Positions 8,000 to 16,238 of a stretch of DNA of 57,569 nucleotides are shown here, in pieces (the stretch's first letter is position 1; every line of letters starts with the position of its first letter). The notes under the pieces are model-generated. The model had not been told where the DNA came from. It saw nothing but the letters and a program-made list of their open reading frames with translations, and did not search any database. This DNA is from Candidatus Avimonas merdigallinarum. GTDB lineage: Bacteria; Bacillota; Clostridia; Oscillospirales; Acutalibacteraceae. Both the position numbers and the translations under genes were made by a program. The stretch lies in NCBI GenBank assembly GCA_904377855.1, contig CAJFGS010000015.1, positions 1 to 57,569 on the forward strand, in the 5' to 3' direction.

Positions 8000-8474
8000 C
8001 GAACATGGAGCCCCTCTCATCCTTCTTCTCGCCGAGGAAAAAGACGCCGTCGTCCTTATACCGGCGGAGCACAAAATGGGTGGCGGTCGAAACCACCGAA
8101 TCCAGGGTGGAAAGCCGCTTAGCCACGAACATCGCCACTTCCTTAAAGGTGCGGCCGCTCACCGTGACCGCCAGGTCGTAGCCGCCCGACATCAGGTACA
8201 CGCTCTCCACCTCGTCAAACCGCATGATCTGTTCCGCTATCCCGTCAAACCCGAGATCCCGCTTGGGGGTAACCCGCAGCTCAATCAGGGCGGTCACATA
8301 CGCGCGGTCGGTGCGGTCCCAGTCAATCACTGCCTTGTAGGAGCGGATGACGCCGCTGCGTTCCAGCTCCGCAATCCGTGCGGCGACGGCCTCCTCCGTA
8401 CTCCCCAGTACCACGGCCAGTTCCGCATTGCTCATGCGGGCGTTGGTGTCCAGCAGTTTCAGCAATTTGTCCAT
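7989..8474 (-). CDS. Lrp/AsnC family transcriptional regulator
   Basis: A 161-residue regulator with an N-terminal helix-turn-helix (MDKLLKLLDTNARMSNAELA onward, about 1-50) and a C-terminal RAM/ACT-like ligand-binding domain (about 65-140). It probably senses an amino acid and controls the overlapping aminotransferase gene and perhaps itself. ATG 8474 is chosen because AAAGGAG sits 8 nt upstream; an ATG at 8498 would place the SD inside the coding region. A promoter with consensus TATAAT lies just upstream, with an 8-bp hairpin in the leader. Confidence 0.88.
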   Translation of the reverse strand: MDKLLKLLDTNARMSNAELAVVLGSTEEAVAARIAELERSGVIRSYKAVIDWDRTDRAYVTALIELRVTPKRDLGFDGIAEQIMRFDEVESVYLMSGGYDLAVTVSGRTFKEVAMFVAKRLSTLDSVVSTATHFVLRRYKDDGVFFLGEKKDERGSMFDEL

Positions 8475-8505
8475 GTCATTCGCTCCTTTTGTTTTCAAAT
8501 CATCA

Positions 8506-8524
8506 CGCGGCGGCTCCCGCCGCG
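8506..8524 (-). promoter_or_regulatory. 8-bp hairpin in lrp leader
   Basis: CGCGGCGG (8506-8513) pairs with CCGCCGCG (8517-8524) across a 3-nt loop, at or just after the predicted lrp transcription start. There is no T-run. It could be an operator for the regulator itself or a 5' stabiliser. Confidence 0.4.
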
Positions 8525-8533
8525 CTGCCGTAT

Positions 8534-8562
8534 ATTATACAACGTCCCGCGGGGGAAGTCCA
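8534..8562 (-). promoter_or_regulatory. lrp-aminotransferase promoter
   Basis: On the minus strand, TGGACT (8557-8562) and TATAAT (8534-8539) are separated by 17 nt, about 60 nt upstream of the lrp start. Confidence 0.7.
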
Positions 8563-8603
8563 TAGCCCCGCCGAAAATGGCGCCGCCGGGGACGGGAGGC
8601 GCC

Positions 8604-9422
8604 TTATGGGATCGGCAGCAATTCCGGCCGGCCGCCGAAGAAGGCGGCCACATAGCGGAAGCCCGCTTCCTTCGCCTGGGCGAGCCCCTCCCCGATCGGC
8701 CGGGCGATATCCCCCGGCGCATGGGCGTCCGACCCGACGGTAACCAGTTCCCCGCCCAGTTCCCGGAACCGGCGGAGGAGCGGATAGTCCGGCAGGGTCT
8801 TCCCGATCGGCTGGCGGAGCCCTGAAACGTTGATTTCCAGCGCCAGGCCTTTTTCCGCCATCACCCGGAAAATCGCGTCGATCCTCTCCTGCCAGCGGCG
8901 GTAATCCGCCGGGCGCTTCTCCTCCGGGAAATACCGGAAGGGATAGGTGAGGTGGGCCAGGGTATGGAAGCGCCCCCAGCGCACCATCTCCAGCAGTTCG
9001 TCAAAATAGCGGTCGAGCAGGGGGAGGACGTCGATATGGGTATAATCGTAATAGTAGAAATCCTGATCGTCCTTCAGGTTGTGCAGGGAACCGATGATGA
9101 CGTCGAAATCATACCCTGCCAGCAGGCCCTCCGCAGCGGGAAGGTCGTGCAGCGGCTCCCCCAGCTCCACCCCCCGCGCAATCCGGAGCCGGCCGGCATA
9201 TTTCATCTGCATCTCCCCCGCCTCCCGGTAGGAACCGGCCAGCGCCTTGTCGTACCCGTCCGCCCGGTAGGCCGGGATCTCCACGTGATCGGTAACCGCC
9301 AGAGCATACAGGCCGGCTTTTTCCGCCGCGGCGCACATGTCCTCCATCGCCGCCTCGGAATCGGGGGACCAGGCGGTGTGGGTGTGGAAATCCACCCGTG
9401 CGCTTTTTGCGAGCATCGGCAT
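8604..9422 (-). CDS. PHP-domain phosphatase, HisJ histidinol-phosphatase type
   Basis: A 272-residue PHP metallohydrolase with metal-ligand motifs in order: DFHTHTAWSPD, VTDHVE, GSLH near the middle, and GSDAH near the C-terminus. Length and motif order match HisJ, which removes phosphate from histidinol phosphate in histidine synthesis. No other his gene is nearby, so another phosphoester substrate is possible. ATG 9422 is chosen because AGGAGG lies 8 nt upstream; the open frame extends far upstream without support. An extended -10 element precedes it. Confidence 0.85.
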   Translation of the reverse strand: MPMLAKSARVDFHTHTAWSPDSEAAMEDMCAAAEKAGLYALAVTDHVEIPAYRADGYDKALAGSYREAGEMQMKYAGRLRIARGVELGEPLHDLPAAEGLLAGYDFDVIIGSLHNLKDDQDFYYYDYTHIDVLPLLDRYFDELLEMVRWGRFHTLAHLTYPFRYFPEEKRPADYRRWQERIDAIFRVMAEKGLALEINVSGLRQPIGKTLPDYPLLRRFRELGGELVTVGSDAHAPGDIARPIGEGLAQAKEAGFRYVAAFFGGRPELLPIP

Positions 9423-9480
9423 ACAGTCCGCCTCCTTTTCTCCTGGGCGGAGCCGAACAGGGCCGGTCCGCCTTAGTTGC

Positions 9481-9489
9481 ATTATACCA
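9481..9489 (-). promoter_or_regulatory. Extended -10 of hisJ-like gene
   Basis: On the minus strand, TGGTATAAT contains a perfect TATAAT with the TGn extension; no clear -35 is visible at 17 nt. It is divergent from the ACT gene promoter. Confidence 0.55.
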
Positions 9490-9558
9490 TAAATGCGCGC
9501 CGCCGCACACAAAAGTTCAGCGCAATCAGGGGATTTGTCCCTTCTTCCCGAATGCGGT

Positions 9559-9586
9559 TTGCATTCCGCGGAAAATGTGGTAAAAT
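9559..9586 (+). promoter_or_regulatory. Promoter of ACT-DUF711 pair
   Basis: TTGCAT (9559-9564) and TAAAAT (9581-9586) are 16 nt apart, with a TG upstream of the -10. It would start transcription about 48 nt before the ACT gene. Confidence 0.65.
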
Positions 9587-9639
9587 AGGGACGTCTTTTT
9601 GATATTTTCATACTGATACCGTCTGGGAGGGCTTGCCTT

Positions 9640-9909
9640 ATGCGCGCTGTCATTACCGTGATCGGGAAGGATACCGTCGGGATCCTTGCCAAAATCTCCA
9701 CCGCCTGTGCCGAGCATAACATCAACGTATCGGAGGTCACGCAGTCGATCCTGCAGGATCTGTTTGTGATGATTATGATGGTGGATATTTCCAAAAGCGA
9801 TATCCCCTTCACCCATTTCAGCGACGAGATGGCCGCGCTCGGGAAAGAGCTGGGCCTTTCGGTTCACGCCATGCACGAGGATATTTTCAATTCCATGCAC
9901 CGGATCTGA
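9640..9909 (+). CDS. ACT domain protein (UPF0237 type)
   Basis: An 89-residue single ACT domain (AVITVIGKDTVGILAKISTACAEHNINVSE at the front). Such stand-alone ACT proteins bind small ligands, often amino acids. In Firmicutes this gene is regularly followed by a DUF711/UPF0210 gene, as here (82 nt downstream), which suggests the two act together. GGGAGGG precedes the ATG. Function not established. Confidence 0.9.
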   Translation: MRAVITVIGKDTVGILAKISTACAEHNINVSEVTQSILQDLFVMIMMVDISKSDIPFTHFSDEMAALGKELGLSVHAMHEDIFNSMHRI

Positions 9910-9991
9910 AAGGGAGCGCCGGAAGCCGGGCGGGAGGATATCCCCCGCCCCGCGGTTATCCCGTGATTGTAAGGAAAGGAATGGCTGAACC

Positions 9992-11353
9992 GTGATTAAT
10001 ACCAACGACATCCTGGAAACCATTACGATGATCCAGGACGAAAACCTGGATGTGCGCACCATTACGATGGGGATATCCCTTCTGGACTGCTGCGACAGCG
10101 ACATGGATAAAACCTGCGCGCGCGTATATGATAAGATCACCCGGTATGCGAAGGACCTTGTCCGCACCGGCGAAGACATCGAGAAGGAATACGGCATCCC
10201 GATTATCAACAAGCGGATCTCGGTCACCCCCATAGCGATGATCCTCGCCGCCTGCGAGCACAAGGATCCGGTCCGGCTGGCGGTGACGCTGGAACAGGCG
10301 GCGCAGACCTGCGGCGTCAATTTTATCGGCGGGTTCTCCGCGCTGGTGCAGAAGGGGTTCTCCCCCGGCGACCGGGAGCTGATCGAAAGCATCCCCGAAG
10401 CGCTGGCGGTGACCGATCACGTCTGCGCTTCCGTGAACATCGGTTCCACCAAGGCCGGCATCAACATGGACGCGGTCGGCCTCATGGGCCGGGTGGTCCG
10501 CCAGACCGCCGAGCGCACGGCCGACCGGGACTGCATCGGCTGCGCTAAGCTGGTGGTCTTCTGCAACGCGCCGGAGGACAACCCCTTTATGGCCGGCGCC
10601 TTCCACGGGGCGGGCGAACCGGACTGCGTGATTAACGTCGGCGTATCCGGCCCCGGCGTGGTGCGTGCGGCGCTGGCCAAGGCCGGGCAGGACTGCGATC
10701 TGACGGCGGTGGCGGACATCATTAAGCGCACCGCGTTCAAGATCACCCGGATGGGCCAGCTGGTCGCGCGGGAAGCGTCCCGCCGGCTGAACGTCCCCTT
10801 CGGCATTGTGGACCTGTCCCTCGCCCCCACCCCAGCAGTGGGCGATTCGGTGGCCCATATCCTGGAGGAGATGGGCCTGGAATGCTGCGGGGCGCACGGC
10901 ACCACCGCGGCGCTCGCCCTGCTCAACGATGCGGTCAAAAAAGGCGGCGTCATGGCTTCCTCCCATGTGGGCGGGCTGTCCGGCGCCTTCATCCCGGTCA
11001 CGGAGGACGCGGGAATGATCGACGCCGCCCGCTGCGGCTGCCTCCGGCTGGAGAAGCTGGAAGCGATGACCGCCGTCTGTTCCGTCGGGCTGGACATGAT
11101 CAACATCCCCGGCGACACCCCAGCCGAGGTGATTGCCGCGATCATCGCGGACGAAGCCGCCATCGGCATGGTCAATTCCAAGACCACCGCGGTACGGGTC
11201 ATCCCCGCTATCGGCAAGGGCGTCGGGGAGGAGCTTTCCTTCGGCGGGCTGCTCGGCGGCGGGCCGGTGATGCCGGTAAATACCTGGTCGCCCGCTTCCT
11301 TTGTCCGCCGGGGCGGACGGATCCCTGCGCCGATGCAGAGCTTGAAAAACTGA
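9992..11353 (+). CDS. DUF711/UPF0210 family (PFL-like) protein
   Basis: A 453-residue protein of the UPF0210 family, recognisable by [35 protein letters not shown] and the C-terminal [14 protein letters not shown] with conserved glycines. The fold is related to pyruvate-formate lyase-like proteins, but no glycyl-radical motif is visible and no activity is known. GTG 9992 is used with AAGGAAAGGA upstream. A four-codon out-of-frame ATG (9981) directly abuts that SD and ends in a TGA overlapping the GTG, so termination-reinitiation is possible. Partner of the ACT protein. Confidence 0.9.
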   Translation: MINTNDILETITMIQDENLDVRTITMGISLLDCCDSDMDKTCARVYDKITRYAKDLVRTGEDIEKEYGIPIINKRISVTPIAMILAACEHKDPVRLAVTLEQAAQTCGVNFIGGFSALVQKGFSPGDRELIESIPEALAVTDHVCASVNIGSTKAGINMDAVGLMGRVVRQTAERTADRDCIGCAKLVVFCNAPEDNPFMAGAFHGAGEPDCVINVGVSGPGVVRAALAKAGQDCDLTAVADIIKRTAFKITRMGQLVAREASRRLNVPFGIVDLSLAPTPAVGDSVAHILEEMGLECCGAHGTTAALALLNDAVKKGGVMASSHVGGLSGAFIPVTEDAGMIDAARCGCLRLEKLEAMTAVCSVGLDMINIPGDTPAEVIAAIIADEAAIGMVNSKTTAVRVIPAIGKGVGEELSFGGLLGGGPVMPVNTWSPASFVRRGGRIPAPMQSLKN

Positions 11354-11397
11354 TAAAATTGCCAAACGTTTTCTGGCGTATTTCTACAATTTTCATA

Positions 11398-11426
11398 TTG
11401 CAAATCTTCGAGCACGGGTATATACT
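11398..11426 (+). promoter_or_regulatory. V-type ATPase operon promoter
   Basis: TTGCAA (11398-11403) and TATACT (11421-11426) are 17 nt apart. The predicted start near 11433 gives a leader of about 110 nt that contains the palindrome at 11473-11502. Confidence 0.65.
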
Positions 11427-11472
11427 GGTGGCTGAAAAATTCCGCTGACCGGTTTCTGCTGAAAGAGGGATT

Positions 11473-11520
11473 GCGGGGAGAACGGCCGGCCGTTCTCCCC
11501 GCCCTGCTTATTTTATATTT
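11473..11520 (+). terminator. Perfect 30-nt palindrome with T-rich tail
   Basis: Bases 11473-11487 are exactly complementary to 11488-11502 (about 13 bp formed with a CCGG loop), followed by CTTATTTTATATTTT. It has the form of a factor-independent terminator. It could end DUF711 transcripts, but it also lies downstream of the predicted V-ATPase promoter, so it may attenuate the operon. Confidence 0.65.
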
Positions 11521-11545
11521 TGTGGTTTAGGAGGCGGGCTGCCTT

Positions 11546-11881
11546 ATGGAAGACATGATCAAACGCATTGTGGATATGGACAAGAAGGCACGGGAGATCA
11601 CGGAAGCTGCCGAACAGGAAAAGGCGGCGGCGGAAAAGGAAATCGGGGAAAAGGCCGCCCAGCTGCGGGAAGAATACCTTTCCAAGGCAAGGCGCCGCAT
11701 CCAGGTCAACCGGGAAATGGAGCAGCGGATAGCGGAAGAGGAATGGGCCAAAACCAAGGTCCAATACGAAGAGCAGATGAACCGCCTGAACACCCTGTAT
11801 GCGGAGCACGGCGACGAATGGGTGCGCGCCGTTGTAGACGCGGTCACCGGACAGGGCCCCGCGCCGGACGCCTCCCGGTAA
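11546..11881 (+). CDS. V-type ATPase peripheral stalk subunit (G/H-like)
   Basis: A 111-residue, highly charged, almost wholly alpha-helical protein (AREITEAAEQEKAAAEKEIG) that fits the coiled-coil G/H subunit (NtpF/AhaH) pairing with subunit E in the peripheral stalk. The call rests on composition and its place as first gene of the operon, because this family is poorly conserved. GGAGG lies 10 nt before the ATG. Confidence 0.75.
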   Translation: MEDMIKRIVDMDKKAREITEAAEQEKAAAEKEIGEKAAQLREEYLSKARRRIQVNREMEQRIAEEEWAKTKVQYEEQMNRLNTLYAEHGDEWVRAVVDAVTGQGPAPDASR

Positions 11882-11974
11882 CCGGAATCGGCAAAGCGGA
11901 ACGCGTTTGGATCCCCCTGCATGCCCGCCGGACAAAAACTTTCGGCGGATACGTCCCGGAAAGGCGTGAGCATT

Positions 11975-13024
11975 TTGAGGTTTACTTCGCAGTTTTCTTC
12001 CAACGTCATCCTCGCCAAGGCGAGGGCGATGTACGGCAATTCGCTGAAGGCCAGTGATTTTCACGAGCTTCTTCACTGCCACAGCGTCGGCGAGATTGCC
12101 GCCTATCTGAAAAACAATACGTGTTATGCGTCGGTGCTGTCGGAAATCAACGAATCCACCATCCACCGCGGGCATCTGGAGATGCTCCTGCGCCGGAAAG
12201 CGTTCAACGATTACGCCGCGCTCGGCCGGTATGACACTATGGTTGGGATGCATCTCTTCGACTACCTGATGCAGCGGATCGAAATCGAGCAGATCATCGT
12301 CTGCCTGCGGTACATGAGCGCGGGCCATACCAGCGAGTTTTTCTTTTCCATGCCCATGTATTTTGCCAGCCACACCCGCCTGGATCTGCCGAAAATGAGC
12401 CGCTGCACCTCCTACGGGGAGCTGTTGGAAGCGCTTTCCCACACGCAGTATTACGACGCGCTGGCTCACCTCCCCCCAAAGGATGACGGGCGGATCCGGC
12501 TGACGGAAATTGAAAATGCGCTCTATACCCAGCTGAGCAACATGATGTACGAGCTGATAAGCCATACCGCGGGGAAAGCGCGGGAAGAGCTGACCAACCT
12601 CTACGGCGCGCGGGTGGACGCGCAGAATGTCACCCGGATCATCCGGTTAAAGCGGTATTTCCACGCAGCGCCGGATGAAATCCGGCAGAACCTGCTCCCG
12701 AACGGCCACTGCCTGAGCCCCAAGGTGATCGACAGCATGGTCGAAGCCCCGACTGCCGACGCGGTGCTGGATATTTTCCGTTCCACCCGGCTGGGGCGGC
12801 GGATCCCGGAAGGGCAGAGGGAGTTTGTACACGACCTGGACCACCGCGCCCCGTATTTCAATGCGTGCAAGCATATCCACTATTCCATCCACCCGCGGGT
12901 AGTGCTGCTGTCCTATGTGACGATAACCGACATGGAAGTGGACGACATCATCAACGTCATTGAAGGCGTCCGCTACGGACTGGACCCGGAACAGATAAAG
13001 CCGATGCTTGTGCTGGCAAATTAA
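11975..13024 (+). CDS. ntpC: V-type ATPase subunit C
   Basis: Subunit C/d caps the central stalk and couples it to the membrane ring. The predicted product has about 349 residues, within the usual range, with FSSNVILAKARAMYGNSL at the front and TNLYGARVDAQNVTRIIRLKRYF in the second repeat. The frame is open from ATG 11921, but homology begins after the GGAAAGG SD at 11958-11964, and TTG 11975 has correct spacing (10 nt). GTG 11966 is too close to that SD. The start is therefore uncertain by up to 18 codons. It sits 20 nt upstream of subunit I. Confidence 0.87.
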   Translation: MRFTSQFSSNVILAKARAMYGNSLKASDFHELLHCHSVGEIAAYLKNNTCYASVLSEINESTIHRGHLEMLLRRKAFNDYAALGRYDTMVGMHLFDYLMQRIEIEQIIVCLRYMSAGHTSEFFFSMPMYFASHTRLDLPKMSRCTSYGELLEALSHTQYYDALAHLPPKDDGRIRLTEIENALYTQLSNMMYELISHTAGKAREELTNLYGARVDAQNVTRIIRLKRYFHAAPDEIRQNLLPNGHCLSPKVIDSMVEAPTADAVLDIFRSTRLGRRIPEGQREFVHDLDHRAPYFNACKHIHYSIHPRVVLLSYVTITDMEVDDIINVIEGVRYGLDPEQIKPMLVLAN

Positions 13025-13043
13025 ACAGAGGAGGTGAGCGGCG

Positions 13044-15005
13044 TTGGCGATAGCAAAGATGAAACTGGTCAATATCATTGGCCATATGGATTCCCTGGAT
13101 TCCGTCCTGATTGCCTGCGGGAAAACCGGCGTTTCCCAGCCGGACGACGCGCTGTCGTTCTTTTCCGATACCCGGGATTTCACCATCCCGCAGGAGGAAA
13201 ACCCCTATACCGAACCCTTGAGCCGCTTGGAATCCGCCATGTCCCGCGCCGGCGTCGAACCGGCCGAGGTAGAGGTGGAACTGGATGCTTCGGCGGACAA
13301 ATCCGCGCTTTTCCAATACGTCGAACGGTTTTCCCAGCGGATAACCGAACTGACCCGGCAGCGAGGGATTCTTTCCGTCCGGGCGGAATCCATCAACAAG
13401 GACTGCGAACAGTTCGAGCATTTCCTCGGGCTGGACATCGATATGGACGCCATCCTTTCCTGCGAGACCATCAAGGTCCGGTTCGGCCGGCTCCCGCGGG
13501 ACAGCTTTGAAAAGCTGAAGATGTATAACGCGAACCCCTATGTCCTTTTCTTCCCCGGCGTTAGCGACGCCAGCTACTATTGGGGGGTCTATTTCGCCCC
13601 GATCGATCTCTCGCCGGAGGTGGACCGCATCTTTTCCAGCCTGTATTTTGAGCGGCTGCGGATCCCGGCCGCTGTCGGCAAGCCGGAGGAGATTGTCGCC
13701 CATCTCCGGGAAGAAAAGCAGCAGGTGGCGCAGGAACTCGCTTCGCTGGACCGGCAGATTCAGGACATCTGGACCGAAGAGCGGGACGAATGCCTCCGGG
13801 TATACACCCAGCTCAAGCAGTTCCATTATTATTACAGCGCCCGCCGCTTCGCGGCCCGGTACAACGACAAATTCATCCTCACCGGCTGGATCTCCAGCCG
13901 GGACGAGCGGAAATTCCGCATCGCCTTGGACGGGGTGGACGGGATCGAATACACCATTGAGCGGGCTGTAAACGACGCGCACCACACCCCTCCTGTCAAG
14001 CTGCAGAACGCCGGGGCGTTCCGGCCGTTCGAGTTTTTCGTGGACATGTACGGCCTGCCCCGCTATACCGAAATCGATCCCACCGCCTTCGTCGCCATCA
14101 CCTATACCCTGCTGTTCGGCATCATGTTCGGCGATCTGGGGCAGGGACTTGTCGTATCGATCATCGGGTGGCTGATGTGGAAGCTTAAAAAGATGGCCAT
14201 CGGCAAAATCCTGGTCCCCTGCGGCATTTCTTCCGCGATATTCGGGCTGGTCTACGGGTCGGTGTTCGGGTTTGAGCATGCCCTCGATCCCCTCTACCAC
14301 GCGCTGTTCGGGCTGGAGGAAAAGCCGATTGAAGTGATGAACTCCTCCTGGGCGATGAACATTATCCTGGCGGCCGTGGTCATCGGCCTGCTGCTGATTA
14401 TCACCGCCATGTGCCTCAACATCTATTCCAGCCTGCGCAGGCGGGATTATGAAAGCGGGGTCTTCGGACCGAACGGCATCGTCGGGCTGGTGTTTTACGG
14501 CTCGCTGGTGTTCGGCTTCGGCCTGCAGCTTCTGCTGGGCGTCACAATCGTCACCCTGCCGTACGTCCTCGGGCTGATTGTCCTGCCGCTCATCTTGATG
14601 TTCTTCCGGGAGCCGCTGGGGAAACTCATGGCACGGGAACCGGACTGGAAGCCGGAAAAATGGGGCGAATTCATCCTGCAGAACTTCTTTGAGATGTTCG
14701 AGCTGATGCTTTCGTACCTGTCGAACACCATGTCCTTCCTGCGGGTCGGCGCGTTTGTGCTCATCCACGCCGGCATGATGATGGCGGTCTTCACCCTGGC
14801 GGAACTGGCCGGCGGAGTCGGTTATGTCGCCATCGTCATCTTCGGCAATGCGCTGGTGATGTGCATGGAGGCGCTGCTGGTGGCTATCCAGGTCCTTCGT
14901 CTCGAGTTTTATGAGATGTTCAGCCGGTACTACAACGGCGACGGGCGCCCCTTCCGGCCGCTGGACGCGTCCTCCGGCGAGAAGGTGTTCACCCCGGCGA
15001 AATAA
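13044..15005 (+). CDS. ntpI: V-type ATPase subunit I (a-type, membrane stator)
   Basis: The stator membrane subunit that forms the ion half-channels against the K ring. Of 653 residues, the N-terminal half (1-330) is soluble and helical with coiled-coil stretches. The C-terminal half (about 345-640) holds seven or eight membrane helices, including FGIMFGDLGQGL and the region NTMSFLRVGAFVLIHAGMM carrying the essential Arg. The start is TTG 13044 with GAGGAGGTGAG upstream; the next in-frame ATG is at codon 6. In operon with C (before) and K (after). Confidence 0.93.
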   Translation: MAIAKMKLVNIIGHMDSLDSVLIACGKTGVSQPDDALSFFSDTRDFTIPQEENPYTEPLSRLESAMSRAGVEPAEVEVELDASADKSALFQYVERFSQRITELTRQRGILSVRAESINKDCEQFEHFLGLDIDMDAILSCETIKVRFGRLPRDSFEKLKMYNANPYVLFFPGVSDASYYWGVYFAPIDLSPEVDRIFSSLYFERLRIPAAVGKPEEIVAHLREEKQQVAQELASLDRQIQDIWTEERDECLRVYTQLKQFHYYYSARRFAARYNDKFILTGWISSRDERKFRIALDGVDGIEYTIERAVNDAHHTPPVKLQNAGAFRPFEFFVDMYGLPRYTEIDPTAFVAITYTLLFGIMFGDLGQGLVVSIIGWLMWKLKKMAIGKILVPCGISSAIFGLVYGSVFGFEHALDPLYHALFGLEEKPIEVMNSSWAMNIILAAVVIGLLLIITAMCLNIYSSLRRRDYESGVFGPNGIVGLVFYGSLVFGFGLQLLLGVTIVTLPYVLGLIVLPLILMFFREPLGKLMAREPDWKPEKWGEFILQNFFEMFELMLSYLSNTMSFLRVGAFVLIHAGMMMAVFTLAELAGGVGYVAIVIFGNALVMCMEALLVAIQVLRLEFYEMFSRYYNGDGRPFRPLDASSGEKVFTPAK

Positions 15006-15141
15006 CGGGGCCGCCCCGGTTCGGCATGCATCCCCTTTAACGCGCCGGACGCGCAAAGGCGGCGTGCACCCGCTTCCCACCCACTGTTACTCTCCGGCCC
15101 TTTCCGTGTGAAGGCCGGTTGAAAATTAGGAGGTAATCCAT

Positions 15142-15597
15142 ATGAATCTTCTGTATCTTCTGCTCCCTGTGCTTCTTCTTGTCCTGTCGGTTGTCCTGTC
15201 GATTGTCCTTGTCAAGCGGGGCACCCCGGCCAAAAAGGCGCTGGCAACCCATTTCCTGTCGGTTGTGGCGATTATGATCCTGACCTGCATGCTTCCCTTG
15301 GGGGCGGCAGCGGCCGAGGATCCCGCCGATTCCGGCGAAGCGGCGGCCAGCCAGTCGGAACAGGCGGAGCAGACGCAGGCGGACAGCTCCAAGGGCCTGG
15401 CGTATATCGGCGCGGCGCTGGCTGTCGGCCTGGCGGGCATCGGCGGCGGCATCGCGGTTGCGGCGGGCGCTCCGGCGGCAATCGGCGCGACGGCGGAAGA
15501 TCCGAAATCCTTCGGTAAGTCCATTATTTTCGTGGCCCTGGGCGAAGGGTTCGGTCTGTACGGCCTGCTGATTGCGATCATGATCCTGATCCTGTAG
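15142..15597 (+). CDS. ntpK: V-type ATPase subunit K (rotor ring)
   Basis: The proteolipid forming the rotor ring. The 151-residue protein has an N-terminal membrane or signal-like part (segments about 3-24 and 36-55), a polar linker (58-82) and a single c-type hairpin: helix 84-112 (GLAGIGGGIAVAAGAPAAIG) and helix 124-150 with the ion-binding Glu in ALGEGFGLYG. The first helix lacks an evident Gln of the kind that helps bind sodium in known Na+-type rings, which hints at protons, but this is only inference. AGGAGG lies about 10 nt before the ATG. Confidence 0.92.
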   Translation: MNLLYLLLPVLLLVLSVVLSIVLVKRGTPAKKALATHFLSVVAIMILTCMLPLGAAAAEDPADSGEAAASQSEQAEQTQADSSKGLAYIGAALAVGLAGIGGGIAVAAGAPAAIGATAEDPKSFGKSIIFVALGEGFGLYGLLIAIMILIL

Positions 15598-15617
15598 GCT
15601 GAAGGAAGGCGGCGGTT

Positions 15618-15926
15618 ATGCGCTTCTATGTTATCAGCGACAATGTGGACACGCAGGTCGGCATGCGCCTGGCCGGGATCGAGGGCGTCGTCGTGCACGA
15701 GCAGGAAGAGGTCCGGCAGGCGCTCTCCGCCGCCATGGCGATGGAGGACGTCGCCGTCATCCTGATGACCGAGCATCTGGTGAAGCTCTGTCCGGAACTG
15801 GTGGACGAACTGAAGCTGAACCGCGCAAGGCCATTGATTGTCGAAATCCCCGACCGTCACGGGAACGGCCGGGCGAAGGATTCCATCACCCGATACGTGC
15901 GGGACGCCATCGGCATCCGGATATAA
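15618..15926 (+). CDS. ntpG: V-type ATPase subunit F
   Basis: A 102-residue central-stalk subunit (NtpG/AtpF of archaeal-type ATPases) with a Rossmann-like start (MRFYVISDNVDTQVGMRLAG) and the family's LMTEHL segment and PLIVEIPDRHG strand. It starts 20 nt after subunit K, with GAAGGAAGG as SD. Followed by a 312-nt gap before subunit E that carries two hairpins, which is unusual inside this operon. Confidence 0.9.
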   Translation: MRFYVISDNVDTQVGMRLAGIEGVVVHEQEEVRQALSAAMAMEDVAVILMTEHLVKLCPELVDELKLNRARPLIVEIPDRHGNGRAKDSITRYVRDAIGIRI

Positions 15927-15954
15927 CGCCGGGCGCTCGAAACGCACTGCCACT

Positions 15955-15992
15955 CGCGTACCGTCCTCCGGGGAACCGGAGGACGGTACGCG
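15955..15992. repeat. Perfect 17-bp hairpin inside V-ATPase operon
   Basis: Bases 15955-15971 pair without mismatch with 15976-15992 across a GGAA loop, a GNRA-type tetraloop. No T-run follows on either strand, so it is not a normal terminator. A processing site, mRNA stabiliser or REP-like element would fit. Confidence 0.75.
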
Positions 15993-16018
15993 GCGGGCGT
16001 CCGCAGTCCGGGCGGTAG

Positions 16019-16073
16019 AACCTTTCCGAAAGGAAAAACGCAGGATTCCCCTTCGCGCTTTTCTTTTCGGAAG
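16019..16073. repeat. Second, imperfect inverted repeat between subunits F and E
   Basis: The segment starting CCTTTCCGAAAGGAAAAACG and the segment GCGCTTTTCTTTTCGGAAGG are near-complementary (about 17 of 20 positions), with an 18-nt spacer. Together with the first hairpin it fills most of the gap; the rest of 15927-16238 holds no gene. Confidence 0.5.
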
Positions 16074-16238
16074 GATTGTACCCTGTGCATGGGCTTCCTT
16101 TTTTAAAAGACGTATTCTTTCTCCAATCCCCCTGAAGGATCCGATAAACGGGATTCTCTTTTGTATCCTCATTTATTCTCATTTATTCTCTCTCGGCCCT
16201 GCCGTGGACGGACGGGGCGGAAAGGCGGGATAAACGCT

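Noticed and set aside
12957-15080. 707-codon and similar minus-strand frames opposite the V-ATPase genes
   Set aside because: Same shadow effect; the opposite strand carries all the conserved subunit motifs.
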